This document shows positions 1-7,956 of a stretch of DNA of 64,000 bases, piece by piece. The stretch spans positions 29,768 to 93,767 of the forward strand of contig PAYZ01000009.1 of the NCBI GenBank assembly GCA_002716085.1. Reading direction: 5' to 3'. Every line of letters starts with the position of its first letter. The first letter of the stretch is position 1. A program made the translations under genes and the position numbers. The notes beneath the pieces are model-generated. The model was given only the letters and a program-made list of their open reading frames with translations, was not told the DNA's origin and made no database searches. Source of the stretch: Methanobacteriota archaeon (GTDB taxonomy: Archaea; Thermoplasmatota; Poseidoniia; Poseidoniales; Thalassarchaeaceae).

Positions 1-107
1 CCCGCGTAAAGCTGTCTACGAATTAGCTCCAGATCCTTGGTCAAGAAAAGAACCCTCTTTCCGGGAGAAAGACCCACATTTTCTGGCGGCCACTCCTGCT
101 CAGACAT
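1..107 (-). CDS. 5' end of an unidentified protein (cut by window edge)
   Basis: An open frame begins at an ATG on the minus strand at 105-107 and runs off the left edge, giving 35 full codons. The peptide starts MSEQEWPPEN and contains GKRVLFLTKDLELIRRQL. That second stretch reminds me of the N-termini of some aconitase-family hydratases, but the piece is too short to rely on, so I leave the function open. It is divergent from the TFB gene and shares with it an AT-rich spacer of about 160 bases. Codon use looks like that of the neighbours. Confidence 0.5.
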   Translation of the reverse strand, partial: MSEQEWPPENVGLSPGKRVLFLTKDLELIRRQLYA

Positions 108-208
108 CAATCTCCCCGTTTTGCCCAGTGAAGATTCATATTTCACGATTCTTAATTCCTACTCGTTGAATACATCCTCATTCTAAGAACATTTTATCTT
201 AATAATAG

Positions 209-262
209 ACTTAAATATGATGCTAATTGCGGATTTAATACCTTTTCGTTGAAAGGGGGGGT
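209..262 (+). promoter_or_regulatory. Candidate promoter and ribosome binding site of the TFB gene
   Basis: The AT-rich spacer contains TTAAATATGA at 211-220, a plausible archaeal TATA element, about 50 bases before the start codon. A run of seven G residues at about 255-261 lies just before the ATG at 269 and would serve as a Shine-Dalgarno sequence. There is no mapped transcription start, so the TATA call is tentative. Confidence 0.35.
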
Positions 263-268
263 GCAGCT

Positions 269-1192
269 ATGTCATATCTGGTAGAAGATACAGTGAAGTG
301 CGATGAATGCGGAAGCCGAAATCTAAGCAAGGACGAGTCTAGGGGAGAGGTAGTCTGTGATGACTGCGGACTCGTCCTAGAAGACAAGGTGATAGACCAG
401 GGGGCAGAATGGAGAGTTTTCAGTCCCGAGCAGGGAGATCAGCGCGCTAGGACAGGAGCCCCAATGACAGTAATGCTACACGACAAAGGGCTTTCCACTG
501 ATATAGACTGGCAGAACAAGGACTACTCCGGAAAGTCAATTTCTAGCAGGTATAGGAGCCAATTCTACAGAATGAGGAAGTGGCAGAAGCGATCCAGGGT
601 CAGCAATGCCACAGAGCGAAACAAGGCAATGGCCCTTGCAGAATTAGATAGGATGGCTAGCCGTTTAGAGCTACCCAAGACAATTAGAGAAACTGCAGCT
701 GTTACCTACGGTAAGGCCGTGGATGCTAGGCTGATTAGAGGACGGTCAATCGAGGGAGTAGCTGCCGCTAGCCTATATGCTGCATGCAGAATTTGTGAGA
801 ATCCCCGAACATTGGATGAGATAGGTGAGGCCAGCAGAACGGGCCGCAAGGAGATCGGAAGAACCTACAGATTCATGGTTCGAGAGCTTAGGATGAAGAT
901 TCCGCCTACAAAGCCGGAAGACTACATCCCTCGATTCTGCTCAGGACTAGACCTCGATGCAGAGGTTCAGGCAAAGGCATATGAGTTGATTGCAGCAGCC
1001 CAAGAGAAGGAGCTTACTAGTGGTAGAGGTCCCACTGGAATTGCTGCCTCCATCATTTACATCGCCAGTGTACTCTGTGGCAAGCGTAGGACACAAAGAG
1101 AAGTCGCAGAAGTAGCAGGAGTAACCGAAGTAACAATCAGAAACCGATACAAGGAACTGATCCAGAACCTCAATATCGAACTCGAAATTTGA
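269..1192 (+). CDS. tfb: Transcription initiation factor IIB (TFB)
   Basis: Archaeal TFB, which bridges TBP on the promoter and RNA polymerase. The 307-residue length is normal for the family. Residues 11-33 form the N-terminal zinc ribbon with CDEC and CDDC pairs (C11, C14, C30, C33). It is followed by the B-reader region (GAEWRVF) and two cyclin-like repeats of about 90 residues each from about 110 to the end, the second holding [13 protein letters not shown]. The protein ends in a helix-turn-helix-like stretch ([19 protein letters not shown]) that in the family contacts the BRE element. A G-rich Shine-Dalgarno run precedes the ATG. It is convergent with the ribonucleotide reductase gene, 13 bases apart. 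The assignment to archaeal TFB is firm; whether the genome has other TFB copies cannot be seen here. Confidence 0.96.
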   Translation: MSYLVEDTVKCDECGSRNLSKDESRGEVVCDDCGLVLEDKVIDQGAEWRVFSPEQGDQRARTGAPMTVMLHDKGLSTDIDWQNKDYSGKSISSRYRSQFYRMRKWQKRSRVSNATERNKAMALAELDRMASRLELPKTIRETAAVTYGKAVDARLIRGRSIEGVAAASLYAACRICENPRTLDEIGEASRTGRKEIGRTYRFMVRELRMKIPPTKPEDYIPRFCSGLDLDAEVQAKAYELIAAAQEKELTSGRGPTGIAASIIYIASVLCGKRRTQREVAEVAGVTEVTIRNRYKELIQNLNIELEI

Positions 1193-1205
1193 TCAATTGG
1201 GATAA

Positions 1206-4200
1206 TCAGGAACAACCAGTAGTGGAACCACACTCGTTGCACTTCAGGCAGGTCCCGTTCCTAACCATCTGACTACCACCACAGTCGTCACATATGTCTC
1301 CAGTGAATCCCCTCTCTTTCGCTGCCCTTCTGATAGCGCTCTCAGAGTCAACAATGGGAGCCACTGTGGCCTCGAGAGTCATTTGGACCTCTCTCTTCTC
1401 ACCTTGGTTCCTCGATAGCCCCTGATTAGTCATCTCTGGTTTACTAATCGAGAATGGGTCTAGGTCAACGGCCTCGACATGAGCCAAATCGTCTCTACCG
1501 TCGTATTTTATTCCAAGCTCTCTGAATACCCAGTCAATAATGCTGGATGACATCTTGACACGACCACTCCCGCCCTCTATCATTCCGCTTGGCTCAAACT
1601 TGGAGAAGGTGAAAGATTTGACGAATGCATCTATCGGTACTCCGTGTTGCAAACCTATGGAAACCGCGATAGCAAACTGGGATAGCAGGGCCCTCCAAGC
1701 AGCTCCTTCCTTAGAGGTCAGCAAGAATATTTCACCAAGCTTCCCATCTTCATACTCTCCAGTGATTAGCCTGACACTGTGACCACCAACCCTTGCCTTG
1801 AAGTTAGTTCCAGACTTCATATCAGGAAGGGGCCTTCTAGCCGCGATATAGTTCTGAACCAGGGCCTGCGCCACAGGCCTTGCTTCCTCTTCTGAAACTG
1901 GAATCGCACTTACAGCCTCTTCAACCATCATCTCAGCAACTTCCTGCTCCTCCTCTTCGAGCTCCATCGAGTCGACTAATTGACTCATCAGAGGCTGTGA
2001 AAGCTTGCTTCCGTCTCTGTAAACTGCACATGCTTTGTTCATTGTGGCATGACTGAGATCGTAAGCCTCCCTCACGTCTTCAATTGAGCAATCAGATGGC
2101 ATATTGATGGTCTTCGAAATAGCCCCAGAGATGAATGGTTGTGCGGCTGCCATCATCTTAACGTGCCCCGCTGGAGCAATCGACCTCACACCGGAACCCG
2201 ATGGCTGTGCACAATCGAAGATCGGAAGGTGCTTATCCTTCAGACCAGGAGCCCCCTCAATCGTTCCCCGACCTATGATCTCCGTATTGGCGGCCTCAAT
2301 CTCATCATTACTCATTCCGATTTCGCCCAAAGTATCGAACCAAGGATTGATACACTTGGCTTCCCCTTCATCATCGACGAAGAAATCATCTTCCGACATA
2401 CCAAGATTCTCAATACAGAAATCCCTTCCTAAGATATCAGGTGAGAATGCGTTCCTTACATGGAATACTTTTGGAAGTTCAGACTCAATATTACTCAATT
2501 GCTCGGAACTGAACCCGGCCTTTGTAAGCAAATCACGGGAAATTGAAGGGCTCAATCTACCAGTCCCTACTACGTACTCTTCAATCTCCTTTGCTTCAGA
2601 TTTAGAGTAACCTAGCCTTGATAGAGCACTGGGAAGGCCTTGGTTGATAATCCTAAGAGAACCTCCTCCAGCTAGTTGCTTGTATTGAACCATTGAGAAC
2701 TGTGGCTCGATGCCTGTGGTGTCCGCACCCATTACCAATCCGATTGTTCCCGTGGGAGCTATCACTGTCGTCTGTGCGTTTCGATATCCATGCTCCTCTC
2801 CCTCTATTACGGCTCTATCCCAGCAGCTCCTAGCCGCCTCAAGCAAATCCTTTGGGCACTTCTTTGAATCTATTCCCATGGGGGGGACAGTAATGCCTTC
2901 GTATTCTTCTTCAGGAGCGTCATAAGCGGCTCTTCGATGATTCCGCATTACTCGGAGCATATCCTCCGAATTTCGTTCATAATCAGGAAATGGACCCAGA
3001 TATGAGGCCATCTCGGCACTAGTAGCATAGGATTCTCCACACATTATGGAGGTAATTGCTCCACAAACCGAAAAGGCCCGCTCATCATCATACGGAATTC
3101 CCATGTGTGTCAGCAGCGATCCAATATTGCAGTAGCCCAATCCCAGAGTTCTGTAATCATAGGAGCCCTTAGCAATAGATTCAGATGGGAATTGAGCCAT
3201 CAGAACACTGATTTCCAAGGTCGTTGTCCAGATTCTCACGCTGTGCCTGAAATCGTCGATTTGGAAGGTGTGAGTGTCCAGATCATAGTAGTGCAGTAGG
3301 TTAATGCTGGCTAGGTTGCATGCTGTGTCATCTAGGAACATATACTCGGAGCAAGGATTAGACCCATTGATCCTGCCAGCTTGAGGGCATGTATGCCACT
3401 CATTTATTGTGGTGTCAAATTGCACTCCAGGGTCTGCACAAGCCCAGGCAGTATATGCGACCTTGTCCCAAAGTGCTCTGGCATCGACGGTTTTACACGG
3501 GACTGGGTCCCTTCCCTCGATAGCCGCCAACTCTCTTTCTGTTCTGAAGTATAGGCCCCACTCATCTCCTGATTCTACTGCATCCATGAAGGAATTCGGG
3601 ACTCTGACAGAATTGTTGCTATTTTGGCCCGAGACAGTCATGTAAGCCTCTCCCTGCCAATCGGTATCCAATACCTCGAACTCCAAGCCCTTCCAGCCTT
3701 GCTCTGCAAGGTCAACTATTCTTTTGATATGGGCTTGTGGCACACTGTCATTTATTGCCTTGACCATGGCCTTTCTGAGGCCTTGATTCGTTTTCTGGTT
3801 GAACCTTCCCTCATCATCTCCAAATGACCAAATCGACTCCATTATGGAGTCAGCATGCTTCTGCAGAATTGTACTACCGATAACCAGTGCAGAGACCTTT
3901 TCTTCTTCCGAGGGCTTCCAATCAATGTACTCTTCGATATCAGGATGATCCATGTCGAGGGTCACCATCTTCGCAGCCCTCCTAGTTGTCCCTCCAGACT
4001 TTATTGCCCCAGCAGCCCTATCTCCTATCTTCAAGAACGAGAGCAATCCGCTTGAGGTACCTCCTCCTGATAGTGGCTCCCCCCTACCTCTAATGTTCGA
4101 AAAATTTGAACCCGTTCCAGAGCCGTATTTGAACAGCAGCGCTTCCCTATTCCAAAGTCCCATGATCGAATCTGTACCTCCCACTAGGGAGTCCGAAACA

Positions 4201-4859
4201 GATTGAATGAAACAGGCATGTGGCTGGGGGTGCTCGTATGCATTTGTCGACTTCCCCAACTCACCTGTATCTGGGTCAACGAAACTATGGCCCTGAGCAG
4301 GCCCCTCGATTCCGTAGGCCCAGTGTAAGCCTGTGTTGAACCACTGGGGACTGTTGGGTGCGGAACGCTGACTAGCGATCAGGTAGCACATCTCATCGAA
4401 GTAGGCGCGGGCATCTGCCTCGCTTGCGAAGTAGCCGTACTTCCAGCCCCAGTAGGTCCAGGTCCCTGCAAGTCGACGGAATAATTGCCTCCCGTCAGTC
4501 TCACCACCCATTCTATCTGCGACATCAACATTCTGAAGCCGCTCGTGATCTGGCTCACTTCGCTGTAGCCAGACAGGTACCCCCTCTTCGGGAACGTTCC
4601 GAAGATATTTCGGAACACCCGCCTTGCGCAGATATTTCTGGGCGCAGACCCTTCCGGGAACTCCGGAGAAACCAGAAGGAAGAGCAACTCCTTCAATAGA
4701 TTCGGCCATCGAACCGTCAAGGTTTCTTATTTCCACGTCCATCTCTATCCATTCAAAAGAATCGAAGGGATCTTGGCCCGCGGAAGTGAATCTGCGTTCT
4801 ACCACCAATCCACTTTCTGGGTTTAATTCCCCATCGGACGACTTAATTTTTGTCTGCAT
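1206..4859 (-). CDS. nrdJ: Adenosylcobalamin-dependent (class II) ribonucleotide reductase
   Basis: Reduces ribonucleotides to deoxyribonucleotides using adenosylcobalamin to make the thiyl radical, so DNA synthesis depends on B12 and not on oxygen. The 1217-residue protein has the expected landmarks. HACFIQSVSDS carries the first redox cysteine and NPCSEYMFL carries the radical cysteine. ACNLASINLL carries the second redox cysteine, and APTGTIGLVMGADTTGIEP lies in the barrel. The C-terminal third holds a TSCPD-type domain (FKARVGGHSVRLITGEYEDG) and a cysteine-rich tail (CDDCGGSQM, CLKCNECGSTTGC) that probably binds zinc and re-reduces the active site. It is at the long end of the class. Most of the extra length lies in the region before the TSCPD domain, including an acidic segment rich in Glu. 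A cobalamin adenosyltransferase gene lies 11 kb away. Confidence 0.95.
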   Translation of the reverse strand: MQTKIKSSDGELNPESGLVVERRFTSAGQDPFDSFEWIEMDVEIRNLDGSMAESIEGVALPSGFSGVPGRVCAQKYLRKAGVPKYLRNVPEEGVPVWLQRSEPDHERLQNVDVADRMGGETDGRQLFRRLAGTWTYWGWKYGYFASEADARAYFDEMCYLIASQRSAPNSPQWFNTGLHWAYGIEGPAQGHSFVDPDTGELGKSTNAYEHPQPHACFIQSVSDSLVGGTDSIMGLWNREALLFKYGSGTGSNFSNIRGRGEPLSGGGTSSGLLSFLKIGDRAAGAIKSGGTTRRAAKMVTLDMDHPDIEEYIDWKPSEEEKVSALVIGSTILQKHADSIMESIWSFGDDEGRFNQKTNQGLRKAMVKAINDSVPQAHIKRIVDLAEQGWKGLEFEVLDTDWQGEAYMTVSGQNSNNSVRVPNSFMDAVESGDEWGLYFRTERELAAIEGRDPVPCKTVDARALWDKVAYTAWACADPGVQFDTTINEWHTCPQAGRINGSNPCSEYMFLDDTACNLASINLLHYYDLDTHTFQIDDFRHSVRIWTTTLEISVLMAQFPSESIAKGSYDYRTLGLGYCNIGSLLTHMGIPYDDERAFSVCGAITSIMCGESYATSAEMASYLGPFPDYERNSEDMLRVMRNHRRAAYDAPEEEYEGITVPPMGIDSKKCPKDLLEAARSCWDRAVIEGEEHGYRNAQTTVIAPTGTIGLVMGADTTGIEPQFSMVQYKQLAGGGSLRIINQGLPSALSRLGYSKSEAKEIEEYVVGTGRLSPSISRDLLTKAGFSSEQLSNIESELPKVFHVRNAFSPDILGRDFCIENLGMSEDDFFVDDEGEAKCINPWFDTLGEIGMSNDEIEAANTEIIGRGTIEGAPGLKDKHLPIFDCAQPSGSGVRSIAPAGHVKMMAAAQPFISGAISKTINMPSDCSIEDVREAYDLSHATMNKACAVYRDGSKLSQPLMSQLVDSMELEEEEQEVAEMMVEEAVSAIPVSEEEARPVAQALVQNYIAARRPLPDMKSGTNFKARVGGHSVRLITGEYEDGKLGEIFLLTSKEGAAWRALLSQFAIAVSIGLQHGVPIDAFVKSFTFSKFEPSGMIEGGSGRVKMSSSIIDWVFRELGIKYDGRDDLAHVEAVDLDPFSISKPEMTNQGLSRNQGEKREVQMTLEATVAPIVDSESAIRRAAKERGFTGDICDDCGGSQMVRNGTCLKCNECGSTTGCS

Positions 4860-5018
4860 TGTATGCTATCTCCCGTATTGTATCAGTCAGAAATGGTCCC
4901 GTCTGTGCAAGGGAGTTGCGCTTCTGAATGGGGGGTGTTTAATGATTAGTATTGAACTCGCCATTACCATCAGCATTTTGGCGAAAAAAATTACAATTCC
5001 AGAAATTAGCCAAATGAA

Positions 5019-5411
5019 TTATTCACTCATCTCTAAGGTCCAATCTAGATTGGCACCAGACCGAGAAATCATTATACCCACACTACAGTATTTCTCATGA
5101 CTGCTCTCGATTAGCCTTCTAACAAGTGCTTCAGGAACGCTACCTCTGACAATATACCTCATGGTGACAGAAGTGAATACCCTTGGTGCCTCAGCGGCTC
5201 TTTCTGCCTCAATCCGAATCCTGATCGAATCAACACTCTCAACGCGGTCTTTCAGACCCCCAATTATGTCAATAAGTGAGCAGGCAGCATGGCCATGAAG
5301 TACCATTTCCATTGGACTAGGCGAGTCTGAACCATAAATTCCGAACTTCTTACCACTGCCTGTAGTACCGACATACCCATGCTCTTCAGTCCACAACACC
5401 TCTCCGTTCAT
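5019..5411 (-). CDS. OsmC-family peroxiredoxin-like protein
   Basis: A 130-residue protein of the OsmC/Ohr fold. Family members are thiol peroxidases that reduce organic hydroperoxides, or close relatives without proven activity. The N-terminal strands contain MNGEVLWTEEHGY. The typical helix with the first cysteine is VLHGHAACSLIDII (C44), and a second cysteine lies in SSHEKYCSVGIMI (C109). These are the two conserved positions of the family. Length fits a minimal OsmC domain. It is upstream of nrdJ on the same strand with about 160 bases between, and divergent from icd. I cannot tell OsmC from YhfA-like subgroups by eye. Confidence 0.82.
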   Translation of the reverse strand: MNGEVLWTEEHGYVGTTGSGKKFGIYGSDSPSPMEMVLHGHAACSLIDIIGGLKDRVESVDSIRIRIEAERAAEAPRVFTSVTMRYIVRGSVPEALVRRLIESSHEKYCSVGIMISRSGANLDWTLEMSE

Positions 5412-5485
5412 GAATCTCCGACCAAAGCCACCCCCCTTGAAGGGTTGGCTTCATCTATACCTCATTGTTCGGAGTCATGAGAAAT

Positions 5486-6718
5486 ATGTCTCAAGGCGAA
5501 ATGATTACTACCTCAGAAGGTAATTTGGAAGTACCAAAAAATCCAGTAATTCACTACATTGAAGGAGATGGAATAGGCATTGATATCTCTCCAGTAATGA
5601 TTGAAGTGGTAAATAGCGCAGTTGATACGGCTTATGGCGGAAATAGGGAGATAAGATGGGTTGAGGTTCTAGCAGGTCAGAAAGCCTTCGATTTGACGGG
5701 AGAGTGGCTACCCGAGGAAACCAAAAATGCAATGAAACAAGGCCTTATTTCAATAAAAGGTCCCCTAACTACTCCTGTAGGAGGAGGAATCCGAAGTCTT
5801 AACGTTGCTCTAAGACAGCAATTGGATCTATTCGCATGTGTTAGACCAGTAAGATGGTACGAAGGAACACCTAGCCCAGTAAGGGACCCGGGTGCCGTAG
5901 ATATGGTCATTTTCAGGGAGAATAGCGAAGACGTCTATGCCGGCATAGAATGGGAGGAAGGCAGCAATGAAGTTAGGAAAGTCATAGATTTCCTGAAAAA
6001 TGAGATGGGAGTGGATAAAATCCGATTCCCAGATACTTCAGGAATTGGAATAAAGCCAGTAAGTAGGGAGGGCACGGAAAGAATAGTTAGGGCAGCAATC
6101 AAGTATTGTATTGATAATGATAAGCATAGTGTAACTCTAGTTCACAAAGGAAACATAATGAAATTCACAGAAGGTGGGTTCAGAGACTGGGGTTATGAAT
6201 TAGCTAAGAAAGAATTCGGAGCTTTGGAGCTAGATGGAGGTCCTTGGTGCACATTCCAGAATCCCAATACAGGGACAACAATTACAGTCAAAGACGTAAT
6301 TGCAGATGCTATGCTTCAGCAAGTCCTTACTAGACCAAGAGAATACGAAGTTCTAGCCACTATGAACTTGAACGGGGACTACATTTCGGATGCTCTTGCT
6401 GCGCAGGTTGGGGGAATAGGCATAGCTCCTGGAGCAAACATCAACTATGATACGGGCGTGGCAATTTTCGAGGCCACCCATGGCACTGCTCCGAAGTATG
6501 CTGGGCAGGACAAGGTAAACCCAGGTAGTCTAATTCTCTCTGCAGAGATGATGCTCAGACACATTGGTTGGGATGAGGCAGCAGATCTGATTGTTAGGGG
6601 AATGGAGGGAGCAATCTCTGCTGGCACTGTGACCTACGATTTCGAGAGATTAATGGAAGATGCCACTCTGCTATCTTGTTCGGAATTTGGAAATGCCATA
6701 GTTTCGCATATGGGTTAA
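5486..6718 (+). CDS. icd: NADP-dependent isocitrate dehydrogenase
   Basis: Oxidative decarboxylation of isocitrate to 2-oxoglutarate in the TCA cycle, probably producing NADPH. About 410 residues, matching bacterial homodimeric ICD. Visible motifs are [15 protein letters not shown] (substrate loop), [37 protein letters not shown] and [17 protein letters not shown]. The last contains the Lys-Tyr pair that marks NADP preference in E. coli ICD. The whole C-terminal part resembles the E. coli enzyme unusually closely for an archaeal gene. Starts are possible at TTG 5465, ATG 5477 or ATG 5486; I prefer one of the ATGs because the first conserved motif begins about 20 residues later. The gene stands alone, followed by a 90-base spacer before the beta-oxidation genes. 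Confidence 0.94.
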   Translation: MSQGEMITTSEGNLEVPKNPVIHYIEGDGIGIDISPVMIEVVNSAVDTAYGGNREIRWVEVLAGQKAFDLTGEWLPEETKNAMKQGLISIKGPLTTPVGGGIRSLNVALRQQLDLFACVRPVRWYEGTPSPVRDPGAVDMVIFRENSEDVYAGIEWEEGSNEVRKVIDFLKNEMGVDKIRFPDTSGIGIKPVSREGTERIVRAAIKYCIDNDKHSVTLVHKGNIMKFTEGGFRDWGYELAKKEFGALELDGGPWCTFQNPNTGTTITVKDVIADAMLQQVLTRPREYEVLATMNLNGDYISDALAAQVGGIGIAPGANINYDTGVAIFEATHGTAPKYAGQDKVNPGSLILSAEMMLRHIGWDEAADLIVRGMEGAISAGTVTYDFERLMEDATLLSCSEFGNAIVSHMG

Positions 6719-6750
6719 AATCGAAAATTTTTGCACTAGGTGTAATTATC

Positions 6751-6762
6751 ACTACGTGTAGT
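6751..6762. promoter_or_regulatory. Short palindrome upstream of the beta-oxidation genes
   Basis: ACTAC-GT-GTAGT is a perfect 5-base inverted repeat with a 2-base spacer. It sits in the 92-base gap between icd and the thiolase gene, about 20 bases before an AT-rich TATA-like stretch (TTTAATTAAATC at 6782-6793). Its position suits an operator for a regulator of the fatty-acid genes. Five-base arms can occur by chance, so this is only a candidate. Confidence 0.25.
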
Positions 6763-6810
6763 AAACCAGCACACTCGATGATTTAATTAAATCAAAAACT
6801 TCGAAGCCTC

Positions 6811-7947
6811 ATGGGTTCGGTAATTGCAGGATTCTCTAGGTCTCCCTTCACAAGAGCAGTAAAGGGAGATTTAGCCAAAACAAGACCAGATGACATTGCA
6901 GCAACGGTAGTCAACTCACTAATCTCGAGCCTCGAGATCGATCCGAATTTGGTTGAAGACATAATTGTAGGGACGGCCTTCCCTGAAGGAGAGCAGGGGT
7001 TCAACCTAGCTAGAATAATTTCTTTCCTATCAGATCTTCCTGAAACGGTTCCAGGAGTCACCATAAACAGATTCTGTGGCTCAAGCATGCAGGCTATTCA
7101 CGATGCAGCTGGGCGAATCGCGATGGGCTCTGGTGAAGCATTCATCGCAGGAGGGGTGGAGTCAATGTCGAGAATCCCAATGACAGGATTCAACCCAATG
7201 CCAAATCCCAAGCTAAGTGAAACTTCACCCGAGGTGTTCACATCGATGGGAATAACCGCAGAAAATCTGGCAAAGAAGTACGGTATTCCCCGTTCTATGC
7301 AAGATGAATTTGCCGTGAATAGCCACATCAAGTCATCCAAGGCGGTGGAAGAAGACTCATTTTCAAGTGAAATAGTGCCCATAGAAACCCAAAGAGGAAT
7401 TGTCGAAGAGGACGGATGTATTAGACCTGGGACAAATTTAGAGGCCCTTTCCAAACTAAGACCCTCATTCGACTCTGAAGGAACGGTTACTGCTGGGACC
7501 TCTTCTCCCCTCACGGATGGAGCCGCATTCGTTTTCGTTTGCTCCGAGTCGTTCGCATTGGAAAATGGAATCAAACCACTTGCAAAAATCCTCTCCACGG
7601 CAGTAAGTGGCTGTGCTCCAGAATTGATGGGAATAGGACCTGTAGAGGCGTCAAAAAAAGCTCTCGACAGAGCAGATCTCAAAATCGGCGATATCGATTT
7701 AATCGAACTCAATGAGGCATTTGCTGCCCAATCTCTGGCAGTAATTCAAGAACTGGGATTGGATATTTCCAGAGTTAACTTAGAAGGTGGGGCAATAGCT
7801 CTAGGCCACCCCTTGGGGGCCAGTGGGGCCCGAATCACAGGAAAAGCTGCAAAATTACTACAATTTGGCGAAAGAAAACACGCCCTTGCAACGATGTGCG
7901 CAGCAGGCGGCCAGGGAATTGCCACTGTTCTAGAGAAATTTGAATGA
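6811..7947 (+). CDS. Acetyl-CoA acyltransferase (thiolase)
   Basis: A 378-residue thiolase of the FadA/AtoB type, catalysing thiolytic release of acetyl-CoA from 3-ketoacyl-CoA as the last step of beta-oxidation. The acyl-accepting cysteine is C89 in NRFCGSSMQA. The general-base histidine lies in GGAIALGHPLGASGARI, and the second active-site cysteine in MCAAGGQGIA near the C-terminus. NEAFAAQSL is also typical. It is the first gene of a same-strand run: the next gene starts within 10 bases and encodes the two preceding steps of the pathway, which supports a degradative role. The start ATG at 6811 gives MGSVIAGFSRSPF, the expected thiolase N-terminus. Confidence 0.93.
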   Translation: MGSVIAGFSRSPFTRAVKGDLAKTRPDDIAATVVNSLISSLEIDPNLVEDIIVGTAFPEGEQGFNLARIISFLSDLPETVPGVTINRFCGSSMQAIHDAAGRIAMGSGEAFIAGGVESMSRIPMTGFNPMPNPKLSETSPEVFTSMGITAENLAKKYGIPRSMQDEFAVNSHIKSSKAVEEDSFSSEIVPIETQRGIVEEDGCIRPGTNLEALSKLRPSFDSEGTVTAGTSSPLTDGAAFVFVCSESFALENGIKPLAKILSTAVSGCAPELMGIGPVEASKKALDRADLKIGDIDLIELNEAFAAQSLAVIQELGLDISRVNLEGGAIALGHPLGASGARITGKAAKLLQFGERKHALATMCAAGGQGIATVLEKFE

Positions 7948-7956
7948 GGATTTTTG

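Noticed and set aside
4860-5018. Possible cobalamin riboswitch before nrdJ
   Set aside because: I looked for a B12 box and the multi-stem core on the minus strand and saw neither.
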